Below, in pieces: positions 46,528 through 56,353 of a DNA stretch of 64,000 nt. The notes beneath the pieces are model-generated. The model searched no databases. It had not been told where the DNA came from and saw only the letters and a list, made by a program, of their open reading frames with translations. A program made the translations under genes and the position numbers. The stretch comes from Pseudomonas sp. (GTDB lineage: Bacteria > Pseudomonadota > Gammaproteobacteria > Pseudomonadales > Pseudomonadaceae), in the NCBI GenBank assembly GCA_007713455.1, contig VMRT01000014.1:41849-105848 (forward strand), written 5' to 3'. Within the stretch, counting starts at the first letter, position 1. The number at the start of each line of letters is the position of its first letter.

Positions 46528-47069
46528 GTGAATTTTGCTGCCGGTAATGTCGTCAGCCAAGCTGGTGCTTTCGATCTGATTGTTGGGACTAGTACCGGCG
46601 GTATCGTAGCCTGCGCTTTGGTCGCAGGCGTTCCGTTGCAGCTAGTCCAGACCTTGTATTTCGAGAATTGATCGAAAATCTTCCCCTTCAGTGGGCCCGC
46701 TCTGCTCCGGTGCTCGGATTTGCTGTCAGGCTCCTAGGGCTTGGACTACGGTCTGGGGATGACGCATTGCGAACCGCCCTTGAGACAACGCTTGGTCGTC
46801 GCGCAATGGAGGGCGTCTACCGTGAGGGGCGAATCGCACTTGCAGTGCCAACCATGGATATCAACCGCCACGCCGCTGTTGTGTTCAAGACACACCATTT
46901 TTCGCGTCTCAACGGTCGGGATAATTCACGAAAATTGGTTGGTATTTGCATGGCTACCAGTGCTGCACCGATCCTTCGCTCGATGGCTCAGCTCGAGGCA
47001 CCAGGTGACGCCGGAACCACGCCTGCAACGTATGTGGATCGAGGTCTTTGGGCAAAAATCCTGGCTTGA
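46528..47069 (+). pseudogene. Decayed CapV-like patatin phospholipase gene
   Basis: Frame one (46528-46671) reads AFDLIVGTSTGGIVACALVAG, containing the GxSxG nucleophile motif, and stops at TGA 46669-46671. Frame two continues (about 46656-47069) with FKTHHFSRLNG, KLVGICMATSAAP and TYVDRGLWA, matching the ATSAAP and DGGLWANNP blocks of CapV-type patatins with the catalytic DG changed to DR. The oxyanion DGGGxRG start and the C-terminus are missing. CapV phospholipases are CBASS effectors. Confidence 0.8.
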
Positions 47070-47250
47070 TGCGAACGATGAAAGCGGTCTAAATCCTTAG
47101 CGATCGGGGGGAAAGCAGACCAGTCGTAGTCAAGAAATTCGACCTTTGGCCGGGTTTTGGTCGGGCACGCGGTCGGGATGGTCTCGGGCCCGGGTACTCC
47201 GGAGGATGGGCGGTCCCCGGTGGGCGGGCCAGTCCCTTGCCGCTGCGCTG

Positions 47251-48732
47251 TCACTGATCGGATTGTATAGCCTTTCTCACCGACCAATAGGCGGGCTTGA
47301 ACAGGTCCCTTTCCCCAAGCAGGAGAACACCTGCCGCAAAGGCGCACAACACCAGCACTATGTACAGGCACAATTGGAGCAACCCATGCGGTGCAGGCAA
47401 CCAGTGCAGTGCGATGGCTACGGCACCGGCGGTGGTGATCCAACGCAGGAGAACGCCAGGTGCCAGGCCTTTTGGCGATGCGCGATAAACGTATAGCCCC
47501 ATCAGTACCGCCTGCAGTATGGCCCCGCTGGAAAACGCGAATGCCAAACCTTCGGCGCCGTATGGACCGTAAAGCAGAGCGTCCAGGCTGATCGTAAGCG
47601 CGGAGCTGGCCAGGGTAATCACCAGGAACAACCGCGACTGATGCTGGGCGAGCAGCGCGCGCCCCCATAGCAGTGCCAAACCCATCGCAGGCAGACCAAG
47701 CGCGTACAAAATTACCAGCGAGGCCGTGGCATCGGTTTGCGTTGCGCGGAATTGCCCGCGTTCCAGTAGTACCGCCACCACTGGTTCCGGGAACGAGCAG
47801 AGCACCACAGTGGCCGGCACCAAGAACAGCAGGGTTGCCAACAGCCCCTTGCGGATCACCGCGGCATGACCACTGAAATCTTCCTCGCTCCAGCTAGAAA
47901 CGAAGCGAGGGAAGAGAACAGAAAGCACCGACAGTGCATAGAGCGTGAGCGGAATGGAGACGATGCGGAATGCAAAGGACAGCATCGTAATGCTGCCTTC
48001 ATCCAGGAAGGAGGCGAACATCCGCTCGGCGAGAATACAGCCCTGCTGCGCTCCGGCGGCCAGCAGAACGGGGGCGAACGCGAGACCGAAGCCACCAGGA
48101 TGCGCTGTCGCCTCGACGCTTTTCTCTCCGCGCAAATAGGCGATGCGCCGGTGCTGCACCAGGATCAGCGCCAGTTGGGGCAACAGCATGCCGATGAAAA
48201 TCACCACGCCGGTAGGCTGAAACAACAGGATTCCAACGATGGCTCCAGCGTTGAGCAGCACCGTGCGGGTCATGGGCAGGATGAATATGTCATCCATGTT
48301 GAGCAGTGCGCCCTGGCAGTACAGGACAGCCTGAACAGCGATCAGCGCGGCGCCGATGCAGAATACGATCTGCCCGGAAGCAACCTGAGCGTCGCTCCAG
48401 CCAGGCGCTAGCAGATTGAGAATCCAGTAGCTGCCGACAACGGCCACGGCGCTGACCGCCGCGCCCATGAGCATCACCCGCCAATAGAGCCAGCGACTGA
48501 CGCTCGCGAACAGGGCTTCGGATCGGCTGCGCAGCTTTTGCAAATAAGGAATCATCGCGTCGCGTAGAGCGAGGCCGAAAAAGTTCTCGAAGAACATTGG
48601 CAGGATCAGCGCAACAAATATCAGGTCCGCTTCCCAGCTGAGGCCAAACTCCTTGGCGATGAACAGATCTCGTAGAAATCCCAGGAGAAAGCTGGCGACG
48701 GTCAGCGCCAGAATGACCAGTGATGCATTCAT
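47251..48732 (-). CDS. MurJ/MviN-family lipid flippase (accessory)
   Basis: 493-aa polytopic membrane protein with about 14 hydrophobic segments of the MOP/MviN superfamily. It has the MurJ-type N-terminus (SFLLGFLRDLFIAKEFGLSWEADLIFVALILP) and a mid-protein block LYALSVLSVLFPRFVSSWSEEDF. It lies outside a cell-wall context, beside an LTA-synthase-like enzyme and a sialidase-fold protein, so it may flip a glycan lipid rather than lipid II. Last gene of the 53718-47251 cluster. Confidence 0.88.
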   Translation of the reverse strand: MNASLVILALTVASFLLGFLRDLFIAKEFGLSWEADLIFVALILPMFFENFFGLALRDAMIPYLQKLRSRSEALFASVSRWLYWRVMLMGAAVSAVAVVGSYWILNLLAPGWSDAQVASGQIVFCIGAALIAVQAVLYCQGALLNMDDIFILPMTRTVLLNAGAIVGILLFQPTGVVIFIGMLLPQLALILVQHRRIAYLRGEKSVEATAHPGGFGLAFAPVLLAAGAQQGCILAERMFASFLDEGSITMLSFAFRIVSIPLTLYALSVLSVLFPRFVSSWSEEDFSGHAAVIRKGLLATLLFLVPATVVLCSFPEPVVAVLLERGQFRATQTDATASLVILYALGLPAMGLALLWGRALLAQHQSRLFLVITLASSALTISLDALLYGPYGAEGLAFAFSSGAILQAVLMGLYVYRASPKGLAPGVLLRWITTAGAVAIALHWLPAPHGLLQLCLYIVLVLCAFAAGVLLLGERDLFKPAYWSVRKAIQSDQ

Positions 48733-48817
48733 TCCCTTGATCCTTAGCAGGCCGTTCTCGGACCGCCTATTGAAAACGGCGACCGCTTAATGCGGGGCAA
48801 GTGCCACCGAGTTTGCT

Positions 48818-49024
48818 TCAATCGATTCGTTCACGGTCATCAACGAACACTCCATTGACCGGGCTTCCCCTGCGTGGTTCCAGGGCGGTGTTGGATCCCG
48901 GAAGTCGTACATCAACTCTCCGGATTGTCTTTTGGCTGAACTGGATCCGCAGAGCTAAGCCTGGTGATGGGGCTAGTGAGTCAGCGAACTCTCTAGTTAC
49001 AACACGACCAGCACGCAGCGACAT
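48818..49024 (-). pseudogene. Possible 68-residue gene remnant
   Basis: An open frame after the sulfatase stop reads MSLRAGRVVTREFADSLAP... to NGVFVDDRERID. It looks like normal protein sequence and ends cleanly, but it has no ribosome site and no recognised family. It fills most of the 338-bp gap before the flippase gene. It may be the tail of a deleted gene or chance. Confidence 0.3.
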
Positions 49025-49070
49025 CGGCGGAAACGAAACCGTAGACCCTGATGAAGCCGCGCGGCTATGG

Positions 49071-51149
49071 TCATTCGTTAATTTGTGCGGCAGCGCCAAG
49101 CGGTGCGCTATTGCTGTCGGCCTGGCGCACGTTTTGGTAAAGCATGAAACGAGACGTTTCGTACAGCCCACGGGCGAGCTTTTCCAGACGCTGGAACTCG
49201 AAGGGATGCTGAGCCGCCACATCTTGCAACGGTGTGTTGGAGGCGAGGTCATGCAGTGTTGGTTTTGTGCCGTCATGCTCCATCTGCAAAAGAAAGTCTT
49301 TCGTGACCGCGCCGATAATGGGAAAAGACCCTTCGCGTAACACCAGGGGTACTACACGTTCGCCCTCCGGCGCAGATTGCAGCAGATTGCGACCGAGGGT
49401 GCGGTTGGTGTGCTCGAGGCCGAGGAGGTTAGCGATCGTTGGCAACAGGTCTGCAAGCCCGACAGCGTCTTCAAATACTTTCGGCTCAAGTAACCCAGGT
49501 GCATGAATCAGCATCGGCACATGGTTGCTTTCTAAGCCGAGCTTTTCGAAAGCGGGTGGCATATGCGGCACACCCGTGATGCGCGTGTTGTGGTCACCGA
49601 ACATCACGAAAATAGTGTTTTCGTAATAGCCGCCTTCTTTGGCAATTTCCATCAGACGTCCGATGTTGAAATCCAACAGGCGCACGGCGTTGTACTGAGC
49701 AAGGGTGCGCGAGCCGCCACGCTGCACTTCGTCCAACGGAAGCTCGATTGCCTCGAAGCCATCGTTCTCCTTCGGAATCGTGAACGGGCGGTGGTTCCCT
49801 GCGGTTTGTATGTAGGCGAAGAATGGTTTGTCGTCGGGCAGCTGCGTCAGCAGGTGGTCGGTTTCCTTGAACAGGTCGAGATCGGAAACACCCCAGACGT
49901 CGACCATAGGGGAGTGCCAGTGGCTTTCTTCATAAAGGCGCACGCCATCAATACTTTGTCGAATCAGCGCATTCATATTCGCCCAGCCTGAGTTGCCTCC
50001 GATCGCGTACAGCTTTTCATACCCTTCGAATGCATTGATTAGCGTGTGTTGGTTGCTGATCAACGGGTTGCGAGTAGCGGTCTCGTCGCGAGATACATCT
50101 GGGATGCCAGTAATGCTGGCCCAGACAGTTTTGGCAGTTCCGGTTACCGGTACGTAGAAGTGTTTGAAAAACCAGCTTTCGTTTGCGAGGCGATCAATAT
50201 TTGGGGTTGGGTTAAGCGGATTGCCATAGGCGCCTACAGCGCTTGCGCCAAGTGATTCAAGCATGATGAACATCACATTGGGCCGCCGCTCACTGGCGAG
50301 CTGCGAGGCTTGTACCTCGTGTGCTCGGCTGAAGCTCAGCGAATTTATGTCAGGCTGATCCACCGTCAAGTAATTGCTAACGACGTCGTAGTGGCTTTGG
50401 ACTTGCGCTAAGTCGTACCGCTCCTGTGGCAATCTCATCGTGTCATAGAGGAATATCACCGGATTCAGGCCTAGCGCTGCTACTTTGTTATCTCCGGAAA
50501 AGAACGCATCACTCCACCTCAACGGCACTGGGTTTTCCAAATTGATATCGGTAACTCGGCCAAGCAAGCCAAGAAATACCAATACGCACATGGCCAGGCT
50601 TCCCCAGGCGCGGGAGGTTCGTGTGATGGGCTTTGCTATACGTGCCAAGGTCACGCGCTCCAGCTGCCAGAGTAATACCAGCGTGACTGCCGCGGTGGCT
50701 AGCCAGCCGATAGTGATCCAAACCACTGGGTAGCTTTGCCAGAGCATATCTGTCGAAATCTGAGCGTCGGCCAAAAAACGGAAGACCGTGGCATTGAGAC
50801 GCACGCCGAGATAGGCAAAGTGTCCGAAATCCAAGATATAGACGAATACGATCGCGCCCAGCGCAACCCCAAGGTATAGCCGCGCCAAAATACGCAGGGC
50901 AGGTGATCTGACCAGATTCCACCGGGGAAACCATGCCATGAGCGCAACTGGGAGCATTACCAGAATGGCTAGGCGTAGGTCGAAGCGCAGACCAATGGAA
51001 AGCGTATCGGCCATCGTATCGGTGAAGGGATCTTCAGCTAAGCCCGAGAAACCGTAATAGAACACCACACGAAGCGCCGCGAGCAGACCGAACAGGATAG
51101 CGATTCCGCCAATCCAATAGTGAAGACGACGGGAATGCAGCCAACCCAT
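49071..51149 (-). CDS. LTA synthase-family phosphotransferase (second copy)
   Basis: 692-aa alkaline-phosphatase-superfamily enzyme: five N-terminal TM helices (about 8-205) and a periplasmic domain with metal/catalytic motifs MFIMLESLGASAVGAYG, a Thr in VTGTAKTVWASITG, IGGNSGWANM, and FGDHNTR. The ATG at 51149 (MGWLHSRR) has GAGG at good spacing; the frame opens further with TTG. It differs strongly from the enzyme at 10534-12699, so it is not a recent duplicate. Likely moves glycerophosphate or phosphoethanolamine onto a periplasmic glycan. Confidence 0.87.
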   Translation of the reverse strand: MGWLHSRRLHYWIGGIAILFGLLAALRVVFYYGFSGLAEDPFTDTMADTLSIGLRFDLRLAILVMLPVALMAWFPRWNLVRSPALRILARLYLGVALGAIVFVYILDFGHFAYLGVRLNATVFRFLADAQISTDMLWQSYPVVWITIGWLATAAVTLVLLWQLERVTLARIAKPITRTSRAWGSLAMCVLVFLGLLGRVTDINLENPVPLRWSDAFFSGDNKVAALGLNPVIFLYDTMRLPQERYDLAQVQSHYDVVSNYLTVDQPDINSLSFSRAHEVQASQLASERRPNVMFIMLESLGASAVGAYGNPLNPTPNIDRLANESWFFKHFYVPVTGTAKTVWASITGIPDVSRDETATRNPLISNQHTLINAFEGYEKLYAIGGNSGWANMNALIRQSIDGVRLYEESHWHSPMVDVWGVSDLDLFKETDHLLTQLPDDKPFFAYIQTAGNHRPFTIPKENDGFEAIELPLDEVQRGGSRTLAQYNAVRLLDFNIGRLMEIAKEGGYYENTIFVMFGDHNTRITGVPHMPPAFEKLGLESNHVPMLIHAPGLLEPKVFEDAVGLADLLPTIANLLGLEHTNRTLGRNLLQSAPEGERVVPLVLREGSFPIIGAVTKDFLLQMEHDGTKPTLHDLASNTPLQDVAAQHPFEFQRLEKLARGLYETSRFMLYQNVRQADSNSAPLGAAAQINE

Positions 51150-51182
51150 ATCCATAACCTCTTTATTCAATTTCCGAAGCGC

Positions 51183-51794
51183 TTAAGGCGCTGTCTTGAT
51201 AGCTAAATTCGTGCAGGCACCCTTTGTCGTCCAGTGCTGCTTCAAGCCGGATAACAGGGCACCCCAGCAATACAGCGCCAAAAATGGATCGAGCAGGTAA
51301 TCCCAGTAGTTGCCGGACGGCTTGATGGAGAAGGCGTACGCCAGCGTTGCCAGAACCAAAAGTGCCACGCCGAATGTGTTTCCCAATAGCCAAAGACAGA
51401 GCGTAATGAGCGCCAGCGCAGCCAGCAGTGGGCCGGCCGCGTAGCCCAGTCGGTACGGGTCGAAGTACGTAAGGCCCAAAGTTGCCGGATACAGGAACAA
51501 CGCCAAGGCGGAAAAAGTGGCGAATATCTGCCAACGGCGAACCTGGCTCATAGGCCTCACCAGCCGCAGGCGTACGAGTCCAACCCAACCAAGCAGCAAT
51601 ACGCTCGTGATCGCCAAGTCTTCAATGTATGTGCGGAGCCACGCTGCAAGACTCAGGGAGGAGATGGGCAGGAAGGCGAGGGCGCAAAAGCCTACCAGCA
51701 ATGCGAGCTGAGCCGGCCTTGCGGCCTTGCGACCTGGCGCAATGGCGAACGCCAGTAATGCGAAGGTTACATACATCTGCCAGGTCTCGTTCAT
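51183..51794 (-). CDS. Polytopic membrane protein, unknown
   Basis: 203-aa protein with about six to seven TM helices and no recognised family. A conserved-looking loop (KPSGNYWDYLLDPFLALYCWG) lies near 155-180. It overlaps the sialidase-fold gene by 4 bp and is 33 bp from the phosphotransferase gene, so it is part of the same operon and perhaps a partner or acceptor-export component. Confidence 0.75.
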   Translation of the reverse strand: MNETWQMYVTFALLAFAIAPGRKAARPAQLALLVGFCALAFLPISSLSLAAWLRTYIEDLAITSVLLLGWVGLVRLRLVRPMSQVRRWQIFATFSALALFLYPATLGLTYFDPYRLGYAAGPLLAALALITLCLWLLGNTFGVALLVLATLAYAFSIKPSGNYWDYLLDPFLALYCWGALLSGLKQHWTTKGACTNLAIKTAP

Positions 51795-53098
51795 TGCAGT
51801 TGCTCCTTTAACCAGGCTTCGTTGAACGACACATGCTTAACGAAGCTGTTATTCCATGAGTAAACCAAATGGTAGAGGCCGTCTTGGCTGCGAATAAAAT
51901 ATGGGTACTCATATTCGAATTCGCAGCCCGAATCTGAGCAGACGCGCTGGTCGAGATGCCCGAGGTATTGCTCAAGCAGGCCACCACGCTGGGATCCGCT
52001 GGAGCGCATGAATTTGTCGCCGATGATCTCTCGATACACTTCGGGGGTGAACGGATTTCCTTCAGGATCCGGCGACTGATCCAGCTGAATTAGCGGTTGC
52101 CATAGCGTCATCCTGCTATTGGTCCCGTACAAGCTAAGTCGATAACGACCATCGGTTAGGTCGTTCAATGCGACAAGCAGGCCGTGGTCCGGTGACGCTA
52201 CGGCCGCTAGCGAAGAGTTCGGGTTGTTGGGGTCTACCGCTCGGGGTCTGCTCCAGGTTCTCCCGCCGTCGTTGGACTCGCTGGCCAGCACATGCTGGGG
52301 TCCATCACCGGCATATCGGAGCAGCGCCACCGCACGGGTGGGACTCAACGGCACTATGCTCGGCTGGAGAGAATGCTTACCTCGACTGATGCGAAATTTA
52401 TCTATTACGTACCCCTCGGAATCCAGATACAGATACTCGGCAAACTTGCCAAGGAACTCGTGGTACACCGGTAGACCTATACCTCCGTCTGTGTGGAACA
52501 CTGGAGTGCCGCGAACGAGGGTGCTTATATTTATGAATGGCGTTGTCACTAACTGACGCGGCGCAGACCAACTCTCTCCGAGATCGTCCGAGTACGCTGC
52601 ATTGATGGCGCTGCCGGCCCAGCCTCCAACGGACACTGAAACGTAGAACAGCCATAATCGATTATTCGGGGTAAGCGCGATGATTGGATTGCCAAGCTTT
52701 CGAATGTGCTTGTTGACGGCTGTTTCCGTCGTGCTCCGAGTAGCCAGTACTTGTTCTTGGCCCCAAGCGTCATCGGTGGCGCTGTATTTTGCGGCGCGTA
52801 TTTCGACGTCTGCGCCGCCTTCTCTAGAGCCCGCAAACCACACCGCCATAAGATCGCCGCCTGGCAGCTGAGAAACTGCAGCTGCGTGGACAAAATCATT
52901 GAGGTCTGTAGAGGCGAAACGTGAACTATAGGATGGCGCTGCCTTGGCCTGGGCGGCTTTAGACGTTGTAGACAGTTGAAAGGTCTGGAAATCCGCTGTC
53001 GGAGCTGAAGGGTGCGAGTACCACGCTAGGCTGAACGCCATGCAAGCGGCAGCTAGGCTGGCGCTTCTAATGAGCGCGCTGCGGTTGTTGATCATCAT
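51791..53098 (-). CDS. Exported sialidase-fold (BNR repeat) protein
   Basis: 435-aa beta-propeller of the exo-alpha-sialidase type. An N-terminal signal anchor (about 10-27) is followed by Asp boxes YSDDLGESWS (about 170) and SNDGGRTWSRP (about 290). The start is ATG 53098 or 53095. Closest in pattern to bacterial BNR proteins of unknown specificity; catalytic Arg triad not assigned. It sits in a glycan locus, so periplasmic glycan trimming is plausible. Confidence 0.8.
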   Translation of the reverse strand: MMINNRSALIRSASLAAACMAFSLAWYSHPSAPTADFQTFQLSTTSKAAQAKAAPSYSSRFASTDLNDFVHAAAVSQLPGGDLMAVWFAGSREGGADVEIRAAKYSATDDAWGQEQVLATRSTTETAVNKHIRKLGNPIIALTPNNRLWLFYVSVSVGGWAGSAINAAYSDDLGESWSAPRQLVTTPFINISTLVRGTPVFHTDGGIGLPVYHEFLGKFAEYLYLDSEGYVIDKFRISRGKHSLQPSIVPLSPTRAVALLRYAGDGPQHVLASESNDGGRTWSRPRAVDPNNPNSSLAAVASPDHGLLVALNDLTDGRYRLSLYGTNSRMTLWQPLIQLDQSPDPEGNPFTPEVYREIIGDKFMRSSGSQRGGLLEQYLGHLDQRVCSDSGCEFEYEYPYFIRSQDGLYHLVYSWNNSFVKHVSFNEAWLKEQLQ

Positions 53099-53325
53099 TA
53101 AGTAGACATTCCGAATACAGTCAATGCGTGAACGGCGCTTAGTTTGCCGCTCATCAATGGCCCTCAAAGAGGGGGCTGTACTGCGAGTGAATGACTACAA
53201 GGGACTGACCAGGTTGATTGCGTGGAGGGCGTCGAAGCGCGGGGGAGCATATACGGGTCGACCTGCGACGTACAACAGAACCCGCGCCTGACGGGTGCAA
53301 GCATGTAAACAAGTGTTGCTGACGG

Positions 53326-53718
53326 TTAACCGAGCAGCACGATCAGCCAGACCGTAGCGATGATGACAAGCGTGACCATCTGCGCTGCGCTGCCCATATC
53401 CTTCGCGTTCTTGGATAGTGGGTGAAGCTCAAGTGAAATTCGGTCGATCGCCGCCTCGATGGCTGAGTTTATTAGCTCAACAACCAATCCAAGCAGCAGC
53501 ACAGTCACAAGCAAAGCTCGCTCGGCTCGGTTAACGTCCAGCATGAATGCTACCGGTAAAAGCACCACGGCGAGGGCGAGCATTTGCCGGAAGGCAGCCT
53601 CGCCTCGTAGCGCTGCAACTAACCCCGAAAAGGAGTGCCCGGTAGCGAGAAAAATGCGTTTCAGGCCGCGGCGACCTTTGAAGGGACTTAGGGTGGATTG
53701 ACTGGTGTCAGGCTGCAT
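53326..53718 (-). CDS. dgkA: Diacylglycerol kinase (second copy)
   Basis: 130-aa DgkA with three TM helices and the signature ELINSAIEAAIDRISLELHPLSKNAKDMGSAAQ. It aligns well with the copy at 10098-10508 (GLKAAYRGEAAFRQ versus GLVAALRGEAAFRQ) but has many substitutions. It heads the phosphotransferase/sialidase cluster after a 227-bp spacer and would recycle the diacylglycerol released by the neighbour enzyme. Confidence 0.92.
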   Translation of the reverse strand: MQPDTSQSTLSPFKGRRGLKRIFLATGHSFSGLVAALRGEAAFRQMLALAVVLLPVAFMLDVNRAERALLVTVLLLGLVVELINSAIEAAIDRISLELHPLSKNAKDMGSAAQMVTLVIIATVWLIVLLG

Positions 53719-53845
53719 TCGATTTCCGACGGAACTGGTGAGAAAACATATTTCTTTTTAGAGCATGAGGCCCGCTCAGCGGAATAGTCAGCTGGAATGG
53801 CTGTTCAAGTACAGGAGACCTTATCCTGGCTAAAGCCTTGCTGCA

Positions 53846-54199
53846 TCAAGCGCTGTCGACACCTGAAGCACAGACAATGCAAAGTGGTGTCGCGGGATCA
53901 AAATCAAGTCTCCCCAGCGCGATCGTCTCGTCGCACTGAACGCACTGGCCAAATTCTCCTTTTTCGATTCTGCTTAGTGCCTTCTGGATACGTACGCGCT
54001 CGCGTTGTGCGCGTACCTTCGTAGCGTCCAGCATTGCTTGTTGCTGCAGCGCATCCATGCGCGACAGGCGGCCGACTTTGCTTTGATCCAGCTCAACCGC
54101 TTGATCACGGCTGCTCATGCCAACGCCGAATTGATCGAGTTCCAAGAGCTTGAGCTCCAATAACTCGCGAAACCGACTGATGTCTGAGTCTTGAAGCAT
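53846..54199 (-). CDS. DksA/TraR-family zinc-finger protein
   Basis: 117-aa protein: N-terminal coiled coil (about 5-75) and a four-Cys zinc finger (CVQCDE...CIVC, about 87-111). DksA relatives bind the RNA polymerase secondary channel and tune stress transcription. The ATG at 54199 has GGAGCTC upstream. It follows a Usp gene by 13 bp and is the last gene of the stress cluster. Confidence 0.9.
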   Translation of the reverse strand: MLQDSDISRFRELLELKLLELDQFGVGMSSRDQAVELDQSKVGRLSRMDALQQQAMLDATKVRAQRERVRIQKALSRIEKGEFGQCVQCDETIALGRLDFDPATPLCIVCASGVDSA

Positions 54200-54212
54200 T
54201 AGTGAGCTCCTT

Positions 54213-55064
54213 TCACCGTAAGAGAAGGATGGGTGTGTCAGTCGCCCGAAGCATGTTGGTCGTAGTACTGCCGACCAAGAACTCGCGGATTCTGGAATGG
54301 CCATAGGCACCCATCACGAGAAGGTCGATAGCATGTTCAGCTTGATAGGCGTGGAGCGTGTCTTCCACTTCGCCAGCCCTTATGGCAATTGTGATGTCGA
54401 AGCCGGAGCGGGCAAGGACTGCCTTGGCCCGCTTTATCTGATCCCAAGCGTCATTGGTATCCGGCCCAACCATTACGATGTGAACCGGCATGTGCCTGAA
54501 CAGCGGGCTAGTTGCAATCAGCTCAAGTGCCTTACTCGCAGTGGCACTGCCATCAAATGCAACCATCAGTGATTCAGGGCGTTTGTAGGTGATTGGGGTT
54601 ACGAGAATCGGGCGGCTAAGGGAACGAATTACGCTTTCCAGATGGCTACCGATCTGGCGCCCAATGCTGCTTTTTTCATCGCCTTGCTTGCCAATTACCA
54701 AAAGTCGGATTTCCTCCTGTAGTTCGTTTACCGTCTCAGCGAGGTTGCCATGACGCTGCCTTACAGTCGGGTTGCAAACGCCATCTTCAATCGCCCTGGC
54801 CCGAGCGGCGTCCAGCATTGAATGCCCTTGCTCTAGGGCGACCTTTCCACGCTGGGCATCAAGTTCGGCTAGCTCTGCCAGTAGGTGCTCCCTACTGCCC
54901 AGCCCGATGCTGCCGGAGAAGTCGCCTGGAACTGGGTAGCGTTCACGGTCAAGCACATGCAGAAACGTGAGGGGCGAGCTTATGCTTGAGCTTGCCCAGC
55001 ATGCGTAATCACATACGGCGGTTGAGGAATCGGAGCCGTCGATACAAGCCATCACAGAAGACAT
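54213..55064 (-). CDS. Tandem universal stress protein
   Basis: 283-aa protein with two Usp domains (1-150, 155-283). The C-terminal domain ends in the ATP-binding motif GAYGHSRIREFLVGSTTTNMLR (G2xG9xG(S/T) type); the N-terminal one is degenerate (VIGKQGDEKSSIGRQIGSHLESVI). It is similar to the Usp at 56462-57310. Usp tandem proteins support survival under anoxia and membrane stress. Confidence 0.92.
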   Translation of the reverse strand: MSSVMACIDGSDSSTAVCDYACWASSSISSPLTFLHVLDRERYPVPGDFSGSIGLGSREHLLAELAELDAQRGKVALEQGHSMLDAARARAIEDGVCNPTVRQRHGNLAETVNELQEEIRLLVIGKQGDEKSSIGRQIGSHLESVIRSLSRPILVTPITYKRPESLMVAFDGSATASKALELIATSPLFRHMPVHIVMVGPDTNDAWDQIKRAKAVLARSGFDITIAIRAGEVEDTLHAYQAEHAIDLLVMGAYGHSRIREFLVGSTTTNMLRATDTPILLLR

Positions 55065-55174
55065 TGGAACTCCTTTGGTCGGTGCTTTGCTTGGGTGTGG
55101 TCTGGGCCGCCTATTGACTGCCAGAGAGAGGCGGTCCTCGTTGTGAAACTTGCAAACTGCGTGCGGATCGGGAC

Positions 55175-56353
55175 TTATCGGGACCGTGGCGCATCGTCAG
55201 GGCGCGTGTAACCGCCTTGTACGCCGTGTTTGCTCAAAACCCATTGCCAAAGCTGAATGTCACGAGCGCGGAAGGCCCCGGCACAGGACAACAGGTAGTA
55301 GCGCCACATACGGTAAAAGCGCTCTCCGAGCCTGTTTTGGAATTGAGGCCAGGCGGCTTCGAAATTGGAGTGCCACGCCATTAGCGTCTTGTCGTAGTCG
55401 GCTCCGAAGTTGTGCAGATCTTCGGTCACGAAAAGGCCGCCTGCTGCTTCAGCCATCTGGCCGATGGACGGCAGGTCTCCATTTGGAAAGATATAGCGAT
55501 CAATCCAGGGGTCTGGCGTGGTGTTGCTGACATTCTTCCCTATGGTATGCAGCAGGAATAGGCCGTCGTCTGCCAAGCAACGTGCCGCTACTTCCATAAA
55601 CGTACGATGGTTCTTGCGTCCGACGTGCTCGAACATCCCTATGCTAGCGATGCGATCGAATTGCTCATCGATCTCTCGATAGTCCTGTAAGCGAAACTCC
55701 AATGGCAGGCCGGCGTAACGTTTTTGCGCCCAGTCCGCCTGTTCTTTGGAAATCGTGACGCCTACACACTCCACTCCGCAATGCTCAGCCGCATAACCCA
55801 TGAAGCTGCCCCAGCCGCAGCCGATATCGAGCACACGCATACCAGGCTCCAAGCGGAGCTTTTTGCAGATCAGGTCGAGCTTCGCTTCTTGCGCTTCAGC
55901 TAGGTTACTGGCGTTTTTCCAATAGCCGCATGTGTAGGTCATGCGCGGATCGAGCATGGAGCTGTAAAAATCGTTACCAAGGTCATAATGCGCCTCGCCG
56001 ACTTGCCACGCGCGTTTAGTGTTCTGGAGGTTCAGCAGCTTCGCTCGCAAGCTGTGGAAGACCAGCTTCATTGGCTGCACGCGTTGATCGAGCCGCGCGC
56101 GCAGGAGCCGACATATAAACTCGTCGACCTGATCGGCCTCCCACGAACCGTCCATGTAGCTTTCACCTAATCCGAGGCTGCCGTCGGCAAAGATCCGCTC
56201 CGGCACTTCTTTGGCATTCAAACGCATGTCCCAAGGCCGATGTCCGCCAACGTGAATGTCGGCTTTTTCGAGCAATTCCACCATCATCTGATGAAGGCTC
56301 GAATCCTGGGAAATAAACGCTGGGCTTGGCTGAATAATTGATTTGCTTTCCAT
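55175..56353 (-). CDS. cfa: Cyclopropane-fatty-acyl-phospholipid synthase
   Basis: 392-aa SAM-dependent Cfa: N-terminal domain, then YDLGNDFY, the SAM motif VLDIGCGWGSFMGYAAEH, FDRIASIGMFEHVG with the active-site Glu-His, and TIGKN. It cyclopropanates membrane unsaturated lipids, hardening membranes to acid and solvent. The ATG at 56353 gives the usual length. It lies between two Usp genes, so it is likely an accessory, stress-linked copy. Confidence 0.94.
   Translation of the reverse strand: MESKSIIQPSPAFISQDSSLHQMMVELLEKADIHVGGHRPWDMRLNAKEVPERIFADGSLGLGESYMDGSWEADQVDEFICRLLRARLDQRVQPMKLVFHSLRAKLLNLQNTKRAWQVGEAHYDLGNDFYSSMLDPRMTYTCGYWKNASNLAEAQEAKLDLICKKLRLEPGMRVLDIGCGWGSFMGYAAEHCGVECVGVTISKEQADWAQKRYAGLPLEFRLQDYREIDEQFDRIASIGMFEHVGRKNHRTFMEVAARCLADDGLFLLHTIGKNVSNTTPDPWIDRYIFPNGDLPSIGQMAEAAGGLFVTEDLHNFGADYDKTLMAWHSNFEAAWPQFQNRLGERFYRMWRYYLLSCAGAFRARDIQLWQWVLSKHGVQGGYTRPDDAPRSR

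Noticed and set aside
51171..51185. AAGCGCTTAA shared with 36605-36614 as an attachment-site repeat
   Set aside because: Only 10 bp, self-complementary, and the right copy lies between two operon genes.
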